From NCBI GenBank assembly GCA_030267565.1, contig BRXU01000018.1, positions 1,178,001 through 1,242,000 of the forward strand: a stretch of DNA of 64,000 nucleotides, given 5' to 3'. Both the position numbers and the translations under genes were made by a program. Source of the DNA: Pleodorina starrii. Lineage: Eukaryota; Chlorophyta; Chlorophyceae; Chlamydomonadales; Volvocaceae. The notes under the pieces are model-generated. The model was not told where the DNA came from and ran no database searches. It worked only from the letters and a program-made list of their open reading frames with translations. Below, piece after piece: positions 56,288-64,000 of this stretch. Numbering within the stretch: the first letter of the stretch is position 1; each line of letters starts with the position of its first letter.

Positions 56288-56342
56288 CAGTCAGTCAGTC
56301 AGTCAGTCACTCGGTCACTCAGTCAGTCAGTCAGTCAGTCAG
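56288..56342 (+). repeat. (CAGT)n microsatellite
   Basis: About 55 bases of CAGT/CACT-type tetranucleotides. Confidence 0.95.
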
Positions 56343-57184
56343 CAGACACCTCACTAGCTGAAATAAAGTATTAGCCAAGATGGATCGATGCTACACATCC
56401 GACAACCCAAGACCCAACCGGCGGGGGAGGCGGTTGTATACTAGGGTCGTGACACAAATGGGTTCCAGAGACCAGACGACCCGTGCTGTGCCGTGCTGTG
56501 CTAGGAGAAGGGGTACGCACGCCCGCCATCCAGCTGTCCAGATTGCCACAGTGCAAATGAGGAAGCGGAAATGACCACGCGGGGCGCACAAGCGAGCAAG
56601 CAAACCCCACCACCAGGCCAGCCAGCCGACACCAGCATAGATGATTCATAACGCGCGCACATGCTCAATTGGCGTACGGTGGTATCAATTGCTGGCAAGT
56701 GCGATCTACGCAGCAGTGACGCACACATACGCAATTACACATTACATCAACAAACGTGGCAATGCTACACATGCACGCACGCATGTGCTTGTGCTTGTGC
56801 GACGTGTTCCTCCACCGAACTAACCGAACACGCCTCCTGAGCGAGCGTCTGTGAAATGCCGCCAAGGCAAGCAAGCAAGCAAGCTAGGAAGGTCACGAAA
56901 CAAACATCGCTCTCGCTCCGTAACAGTTTGAAGTCGAAGGCCAGCAGCAGGCTGGGGCCTTGCAATGTTGGTGGCGATCGATAGATGGCAATAAATGATG
57001 AAAGCGCTCCGCCGCCGCCGCCGCCGCCGCCGCCGCACCGGAAGCCGCTAGATGGCTGTTTCATGCGCTTACACACATACATACATATACATACATACAC
57101 GTAATATATAATAACTAATGTGCGAAAGCGAGGCAACTCCGGCATTTGCAGACGGTCTCGCTCGCTCGCGCAGCTGTGCCACTA

Positions 57185-57213
57185 CCCTAAACCCTAAAAC
57201 CCTAAAACCCTAA
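57185..57213 (-). repeat. Interstitial telomere-like repeat (CCCTAAAA type)
   Basis: CCCTAAA, CCCTAAAA, CCCTAAAA, CCCTAA on the plus strand, i.e. TTTTAGGG on the minus strand: opposite in orientation to the run at 4983. Confidence 0.9.
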
Positions 57214-57871
57214 CCCCGCAAAGAATATGCATATATGTTGGGGACAGTAGCTAGCTAGTGGCCTTGGAATGGAAATGAATACAACACGCGTGGCGGACGT
57301 GCGTGCTGAGCGCGAGCGAGCCAGCAGGGCGCACGATCGACGACGGCGGCTCTATCTTCACTCCGCGGCCGCCGCACTACCGTATTCCGTACGGTATCCG
57401 TACGTACGGCACCTGCGAGCTAGTGTACGCATGCAAGATGTATGTATGTATGTGCAACTACTAAGCGTCGATCGGGAAATCTGCTGGAGGCGCAGGGGCT
57501 CTCCATCTGGCTTGCAAACTAGGTAGGGGCAGCAGCTAGCGTGCCGGCGAACGCATGCGGCGCCGTGCATTCATGCATGCATGCGGCTCAAGTAAACTAC
57601 CGCCGCCTGCGAGCTTTTCCCTGCATGTGGGACATACACGCACGAGGGCGATGGAAGGGGAGCGAAAAGGATCGGGGACGGAGGATCGGGGATCGGGGAC
57701 ACATATGATGAAGCAGCGGCGTGTATGAGGAGAGTGGCTGACATGCTTCGTTGTACTAGATATACAGGGAGATTACCATACTAGGGAGAATCTCCCCTTA
57801 ACAAACACGCGCCGTACGATACCGGGATGCTAACGTGATGTACAAGTGGTGGGTAATAACACGGCCTTCAA

Positions 57872-59220
57872 TCAGCAGGTTCTGCTTACCGTGGGGGTGT
57901 GTGGGGATGAGGATGGGCTGGGAGGAAGCGGGGCCATTGGCGGGCTGGGAGGAAGCGGGGTTAATGGATGGCTGGGAGGAAGCGGGGTTAATGGATGGCT
58001 GGGAGGAAGTGGGGTTGATGGCGGGTTCGGTAAAAGTGGGGTTGATGGTGGGCTGGGTGTCGGTGGCGGCGGCGACGGGGGGGATGGGGATGGTGGGGGT
58101 GACGGCGGCATCGGCGACGGTGGAGGCGGCGGGGGTGCTGATGATATCGGGGACGGTGGAGGCGATGGTGGGCTTGGAGGCCGGCGGGGTGGTGACCTGA
58201 TCGGAGGCGGCCGGGGTGACGGCGGGCGTCTGGGCAGCGGGGGTGGCTTGCTCGGCACCCGAGGGCTGGGCGGAGGCGGAGTGGGGGGCCTTGGGCTGGG
58301 GGGCGGCGGAGGCGGATGAGGCGGGTGGGGCGGCGGCATCGAGGGCGGGCTGAGCGGCATGGAAGGGTAGGACGCGCGGGGGTCCACCGACTCCAGGGAG
58401 GGACATTCGGCGTCGGATGCCTCGTAGCGACAGAGGTACACCCGCATCCGGTCGATGCTCGTCCAGGACCCGGCGTACAGCACCAAGTTGTAGGCGGGCA
58501 GAACGTGCCAGGTCATCGGAGGCAGGACGGCGACGAAGGTGATTTTTGGGTCGGAATAAAAGTACGACAGTGGGTACTGGTCGTCCTGCGTGCGTGTGTG
58601 TGTGAGGGGGGGGCATATGCATGGGCGCATGGCACGCACCGCCCAGCGGATAGTTAGTTGGGATGGGATGTATCGATGCGGTGTTGGTTGAGGTGATGAG
58701 ATGAATAGGGCTGGCTGGCTGGCTGGCTAGGAATGGCTAGGAACGGAGTGCCGCCGTAATCCTGTAGATAGCTACAGATAGATGGCGGCGGCGGTTGTTA
58801 GGGCCTGTGTATTTATGGTTGGCTGGCTGGCTGGGTCCAGGCCGCCGCCCCCTGCCCCAATCGACAGCACAAGGTAATAAGCATTGCCAGCTGCTGCCTC
58901 CTGCTGTCAGCCGACAACTATATACGGTATCTAGACAGCGCTGCACGAGGCGGCACAGCGGCACCGCAGATTGCAGCGAAAATTGCCAGCAGCAAGGTAT
59001 GCGTACGTGGTGCTTCACTGAAATGCTTTTCTTGCCGACGGCCCAGCACACATGCATGAGCGCAGTCGAAACGGCGGGGGAAAGAAACATGATGCAGCAA
59101 GCAGTAGTCGTGTCACCCACGCACCCACCCACCCAACCGTACTTGTCCCCAGCGGTTACGCATCATCGATCTCCCGTCCCCATTCCCCAGCCAGCTAGCT
59201 GCCGCATCGATCATCTATCC

Positions 59221-59251
<31 letters not shown>

Positions 59252-59984
59252 CGTCTATCTAGCTACGCACGCACAATGGTCGCATTGGCTTCGTGGACGT
59301 TGACTTGGGAGGCATAGCTGCTCGACAGTGCCGCATCGCCGACCTTGGCCACCCGTACGGCAATGAACAAGTTTTTGGCCTGCAGTACATTGCCGTACGT
59401 TGGCAGCCACGTGGGCCGAATGCGCAGGTGGTTGCCGGCGCCCGTCAGGTACGTCGCCGGCAGGTACCACCTCCGGGCGATGCCGACGGGGAGGGTCGAG
59501 GCGTTTAGGGCGCCTTCGCTGTTGGCTGCAGGTGCGGCCCAGCCCAGCCGCGACAACTCGGGGGCGGTGGGGCACGCGTCGGCGTTGCCCATGACGGTTG
59601 AATAGTCGCCGTACTCGTGGCCGTCTTGCCACGAGTGCCACAGACCTGCGTGGGCGGTGCATGTATGTGTGATAACTGGGAAGTGTGCAATACACCTAGT
59701 ACATAACATATAGGTAAATTAGCAAGCATAGGAGAGAGAAATTAAAGTCCCATGCAAGCAAGCGCAAGCGCAGACACAGACGCAGGTGCATGCACCGCCG
59801 CTCAGGTACGTACGTACTGGTACGTACGTACGTACCTACTGTTGCGCGCTGTTAAAATTCTTAGGAAGCCAATCCCACTTGGTGTATATAGGGGTAAACA
59901 AATACATACTATCGGAGATTTACGTGTAGATTGCACGAGAGATAATTCGTGCATGATCACCAGGATAGATCATATTCATTCATT

Positions 59985-60027
<43 letters not shown>

Positions 60028-61394
60028 CGGTAACCACCAAACGACTCGTTTGCCCAGCCAGGCTAGCAATGCGCACCCCATACGTACCGTAGTTGTGGAG
60101 TGTCTCGTGCATGACTGTGGCCCACTTCCAGAACCCGTTGGTCGACGCCGGCAGCCAAGTCAGCCGGCCCATGACCAGCGCCAGCCCCGACCAACCACAG
60201 ATGGTCTCGAAGCGCGCCGGCAGGATGTACGTGTAGTGCGTGAACGCCGAAAACGCCGCCTCGCCGATGCGCGCCTTGGCGGCGGCGTCGGCGGCGCCGG
60301 AGATGGCCGCCCAGTAGCAGTCCCGGGTGTTGTTGGGCGCGCAAAAGGGCGAGACGGTGATCACCCGAAACGCGCTGGTGTTGTACGTCAAACGGCCGTA
60401 CGAGCACTGATTGAACTTGGAGGCGATGATGCCACTGCCGTTCAGGCTTGGGCCCAGGTATCTGGTTCGGACGGTGTTCTCCGCCACGCCGGGGCCCCCG
60501 TAGCCGCACGCGGTGTAGTTGAGGATCATGACGAGGAGCCGCATGGAGCTGGGCTCGCCGGTGTACGACTTGGAGCCGTCCGACAGGACGCGCACGTCGG
60601 AAATCTGGGCGCACTGCCCCGTCCTGGTGTTCATTCGGCAGATCTGCGGGTGGATGGAGCGACGGATGGAGTGACGGAGCGAGCGACGTACCAACGGTAG
60701 GGAAGGTATTTACACACTGACGGTGTGATTAGTGAAACATACGCAGGTTCAGTCCTGGTTCGTTGTTTGCTTACCAGCTCGACCAAGGCCCCAGCTCCAA
60801 ACAGGACACCCGCAACGTCGCGATCGGGCGGACTGACGCCGAGGGCGAACGGCGTCAGCGCTCCGTCGGTGGTGCCGCTGAGGGCCCACTGGTCTGCGGC
60901 GCCAGGCAGTGTCACGCGAACCAGCCTCCCCATGAGACGCAGCCTAATCATCGGCGCTGCAATTACGCCCAAGTCTTGAACGGCTTCAGGTAATTGAGGC
61001 GCTTGATGAGGGGAAGGAGGGGCGGCGGCTGCACGGGGCGGGCGGGGAAGCGAATCAGCACGCAAGTAGAGCAGGCAGACAGGGTACGTACGGCAGGTGT
61101 TACTTAGTTATGTGCCCACCGTGTGTCCAAGTCAGCAATCAACATCATTTTCATCTTCAGCAACATCATGCGGCTGTATTTATGTATGTGCGTGCTGGTA
61201 AGTGATAAAATAAGTCCAATAAAGGCGCACCTACCTTCAGTCAGGCCGCCAACTGCCGCCAGCAGCAAGACGAGCGCTGCGGGAAGGAAGGTCGCCCAGC
61301 AGCAGAGCGCTCCACCGCCGCCTGTTGATGAGGGCTTGCGGATAAAGATCCGATGTCGACATGTCATGATGGCGCGCGATGTGTATTTCGTCAT
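57872..61394 (-). CDS. Secreted M11 (gametolysin/VMP-type) metalloprotease with Pro-rich tail
   Basis: Five minus-strand exons in phase: 61394-61235, 61028-60775, 60643-60088, 59645-59275 and 58585-57872. Starting at Met 61367 gives 675 aa; Met 61394 would add nine. A hydrophobic stretch, FLPAALVLLLAAVGGL, is the signal peptide. The zinc site HETLHNYGLWH (residues 308-318) matches HExxHxxGxxH and is completed across intron 3. The Met-turn Met lies in DYSTVMG (about 333). Cys-containing blocks such as LNYTACGYGG follow the M11 pattern. From about residue 515 a Ser/Pro-rich tail (PPPPPPSPRPP, PPSPPPSP, LPPSHPLTP repeats) resembles hydroxyproline-rich wall glycoproteins. M11 enzymes digest the algal cell wall or extracellular matrix. 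The final exon ends near a GTAAGC donor-like site (57892), so a further exon is possible. Confidence 0.87.
57935..58015 (+). repeat. Coding minisatellite of about 27 bp in the M11 tail
   Basis: GGCTGGGAGGAAGCGGGGTT recurs about three times. It encodes LPPSHPLTP-like units on the minus strand. Confidence 0.85.
59215..59251 (+). repeat. (CTAT)n microsatellite
   Basis: About nine tetranucleotide units in the M11 intron that follows exon 59645-59275 (minus sense). Confidence 0.95.
59984..60029 (+). repeat. (CACG)n microsatellite
   Basis: About eleven GCAC units in the M11 intron between exons 60643-60088 and 59645-59275. Confidence 0.95.
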
Positions 61395-63750
61395 ATATTA
61401 CGCAGGACCGATACCCGCAGCCTGCAAGGTGCGGTGACGGATGGAAGCAATCCAGATGGTGTCGCGAAGGCTGGCGAACGGGGCCAACAAGTAAGGTAGC
61501 TAGAGAGCGCCCGGGGGGCCCCGATAGGATGTCCATACATCAGGTCGGCCTACGTACCAACTTGATTTTGGGAGCTCCGGTGCGCCAACTACGTACTCGG
61601 GGTGCGTGCCCTCTATCTATGTTCGCGGTCGTTGATGCATGCGTACAAGCGAGCAAGCGCAGCAGAAAGGATAGATGGCGCACACACGCAGACAGCCCTG
61701 TCTATTGACTCCTTGCACAGAGGATAATCTACGGTCTCCTTCCAACCAAGGTGATGTTGCTGTATGTATGCATAGCAACACTTGATGACGAGATAGGTCG
61801 TTTAGAAGGACGTTTGCTTACGACCTGCGTCCAGTCGGCTTCTCCATACATGCCCGGACAGCTTCTTTGTGTCTGTTCGGGTTCCTGGGGCCATGTTCGT
61901 TCGTTTCTTCGTTGCTGTGTGGAGAATTGCTATAGTCCGGTATCCTAGCATCCGGCCGCCTTCTAGGCAAGAAACACGGCGATAGATCCCAAAGGTCGAC
62001 AGGCGCAAATATTAATAATGAAAGTCCCATTGCATCGCTCATACGTCACACTTCTGACTCCTAATAAAGGATCCGCCTCTAGGTTGCTGCCTCAGACTAG
62101 AAATGATTACTTGCTTGCCCCTCCTGGCCCCTAAGGCACGTTCGTAAAAACCTCACCGCGGTATAATCAATTCTGCCCCATTGAAACACTTACCTTGATT
62201 GCCCGGCGGATTGTATGTCTTACAACTTTGAACTTGCTTGGAACCCGCCGGCGCTCCGTGCGGGGTCTGATGTATGGATGGTACATTGGAGCTTGTATTA
62301 TGTATTACTTTCATCAGCTGCGTGCGTACGCAGGAGGCAGGTGCCGTGATGCCTCGCGATGCAACCAGGTAATTCAGACAGGTGGGCTCATCAGGGTTCA
62401 CCACTCCTGCGGGTCCAGAAGTGAACCACTTTCTGTGTCACAACTCCAATTAGTGAACAGTTCACTCAGTGCGTGCATATCGGTATGTCTTGGGTAAACG
62501 GACTGATGCCAGTAATCACCCAATTGCTTCTGATTGCGTCGTCGCCCCCGGACCTTTCTGCTCTGTTCTCAGGTCAAAAGCGCTTTAACGGCACATAAGA
62601 TTTATCAGGACTGTTCCAATGTGCCGGACAGTTTGCTCTGCCTCTGCATGTACACGCGCTGTTCCTGCATGATCCTTTCCCATGCTCGCCGCACGGCCTC
62701 TAAACGTTTGTGAGCTTGTATGTTTGCGAGATACCAAAATAATGCTTATTAAATAAGAAATAATATTTGTGTTTAAATAAGTTTGCGAGAGCTGATCATC
62801 AGGAGCTTGAGTATGGTAGTAGTAGTCTTACTAAGCCGTTGTTTCTTCTCGCGCAGCTGAGTGGTCCCGATAACTTCAACAATAACTTTTAGGTCATTTA
62901 AGAGGAAAGGCTGACCCCAAGTACTTGTGGCGAGCCATGTTTGAGGCGGCGTACGGCGAGCCAACGGACTCCTCGAACAGCCTCGAAGGTCCGTGGCCTT
63001 TACATGAACAGTTGAGCAGACATGGAGAGCACCTATCAGCTTATAATCATTAATATCGATTCCTTTTCCGAAGGCTCGATCGAGCTTCGGTGGGTCGGGT
63101 GTTTGTATTGTATGGATTAGATAGACCAGATGATGGCAGTAACGAGTTAGCGAAGCAAATAAGCAAAGAGCAATTTAAGTTGAGTATTGGAGCGATAAAT
63201 ATAAGCGTGCGACCAACTATCGGTGATCTCTTTTGTGATTCCTCATTATTCGCAAGCTACGTACGCAAGGTTGTGAGCGCCCGATACCGGTAATGGTGAA
63301 TTCTTCATTAATGTTAATTTGCCCCGATTTCAAAAAATAGAGGCCATGCGGAAGTTGCTGTGGTCCTCAGGACGAGGACCTAGGGTCTCTGACTCAGTAC
63401 AATGAGGGAAATGTGACGGCGTGCTTGCGAACCTCGGAATGCTCGCCCCACTCGCATCTATTTCGCGTGACGTGAAACTGAGCCCTGAATCGGACCCGCA
63501 CGCACAAAATTATATGCACGCTACACGCTTACAGGACGCAGTACGAGGTGGGGCGGTGGACAAATGGCCGACCAACACCACGGCACTAATGCCCTGATTT
63601 CCGCACATAGGATGGTCAACCACCACCAGTGACTCCCGACCGAGGGCGTTCGCCTCGCAGGGTGTAATAGGAGTCGCTCGCCTGTACGTTCCATTCGCAA
63701 GTAACAACAACGCGCACCAACGGCGGCCGGCATGCGCCTCCATTTCTTAC
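61395..63750. other. M11 5' flank and AT-richer repeat-like DNA; no supported gene
   Basis: Base composition shifts: 62.5-63.35 kb is markedly richer in A and T than the rest, with runs such as TTATTAAATAAGAAATAATA near 62745. A 67-codon open frame at 63090-63293 (+) and an 83-codon frame at 62153-62404 (-) exist but match nothing I know. Confidence 0.4.
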
Positions 63751-63903
63751 CGGTACAACAATTCGGGCCGCATCAAGAAGACAAGGGTAATCGGTTGCGA
63801 CGACGGCAGCTACAGCAAGAGGGCCTCCCATGCACGTGAAGACCTGGGCTCCCGGCGTTTCCGGTGTAACCTGGGCAGGCGTGCGAGCATTCGTGTCCCT
63901 TGC
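63751..63903 (-). CDS. Possible internal exon at the right edge, minus strand
   Basis: A 51-codon frame lies between an acceptor CTCTCAG (63904-63910 on the plus strand, read in reverse) and a donor GTAAGA after 63751. It reads ARDTNARTPAQVTPETPGAQ, then a Cys/Ala/Val-rich stretch ending DAARIVVP, with no stop. A following frame at 63.5-63.7 kb (ATPITPCEANALGRESLVVV) could be a neighbouring exon, but the phases do not join cleanly. It may be part of a gene or a relic. No family is recognised. Confidence 0.22.
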
Positions 63904-64000
63904 CTGAGAGCAACACCAGGTCCTGTGAAGTATACACAAGACGGTCCGGGAACGCCATTATGGTTATCTCACACAGACGACAAAACACACCAGTTAGCGC

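Larger units (their letters stand above)
53936..57871. other. Repeat-rich spacer; no supported gene
   Basis: Contains the 3' flank of the giant gene, tetranucleotide repeats at 54761 and 56288, a copy of the second dispersed repeat at 55851, a (GCC)n run near 57009-57036, a telomere-like run at 57185 and the 3' flank of the M11 gene. Many open frames of 60-190 codons occur but are mutually antisense and simple in composition. Confidence 0.5.

Noticed and set aside
1..64000. CRISPR array, bacterial operon, tRNA or rRNA genes
   Set aside because: No spaced direct repeats of the CRISPR type, no cloverleaf with A and B boxes that I could fold, no rRNA-like conserved blocks. All direct repeats seen are tandem or dispersed eukaryotic types.

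Overview
The window looks like nuclear DNA of a volvocine green alga (Chlamydomonadales; Chlamydomonas, Gonium or Volvox type). The basis is: very high GC with long Gly, Ala, Pro and Gln runs in proteins; genes split by many short GT-AG introns packed with CA/GT repeats; TGTAA poly(A) signals; interstitial runs of the algal telomere unit TTTTAGGG; a chloroplast phosphoribulokinase almost identical to the Chlamydomonas enzyme; and a gametolysin-type M11 metalloprotease with a hydroxyproline-rich tail. There is no sign of bacterial, organellar or viral gene organisation. Exon models were built by hand from splice sites, frame continuity and family knowledge. No search was run.

Layout. 0-3.9 kb (+): 3' part of an unrecognised gene with seven exons. 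5.8-9.0 kb (+): gene for a coiled-coil, RG-rich and Asn/Gly-rich protein, 5' end unresolved. 11.4-12.7 kb (-): a TMEM218-like four-helix protein (ciliary transition zone family), divergent from a transit-peptide-bearing plastid protein at 13.0-16.3 kb (+). 16.9-26.8 kb (+): a 17-exon REC8-type alpha-kleisin (about 1153 aa). 29.1-30.8 kb (+): SEC22 SNARE, followed by a 3 x 175 bp tandem repeat. 31.9-32.4 kb (-): elongin-B-like ubiquitin-fold protein. 34.6-37.6 kb (+): phosphoribulokinase, convergent with a thioredoxin h-type gene at 38.8-40.9 kb (-). 43.2-53.9 kb (+): a giant, low-complexity, single-pass protein of about 3121 aa. 53.9-57.9 kb: repeat-rich spacer. 57.9-61.4 kb (-): secreted M11 metalloprotease. 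61.4-64 kb: AT-richer repeat-like DNA with an isolated possible exon at the right edge.

The genes are ordinary single eukaryotic units and do not form one pathway. Functions include the Calvin cycle (PRK), redox regulation (thioredoxin), meiotic chromosome cohesion (REC8), ER-Golgi transport (SEC22), ubiquitin-ligase or transcription-elongation scaffolding (ELOB-like), the ciliary gate (TMEM218-like) and extracellular matrix remodelling (M11).

The most unusual signals are non-coding or compositional. A short repeat family recurs almost only inside introns, in both orientations. Two neighbouring introns of one gene share homologous sequence from the 5' splice site onward. A 12-bp palindrome, GACCC-NN-GGGTC, is strongly over-represented in and around the giant gene and is read in different frames. 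The giant gene itself matches no family I recognise.
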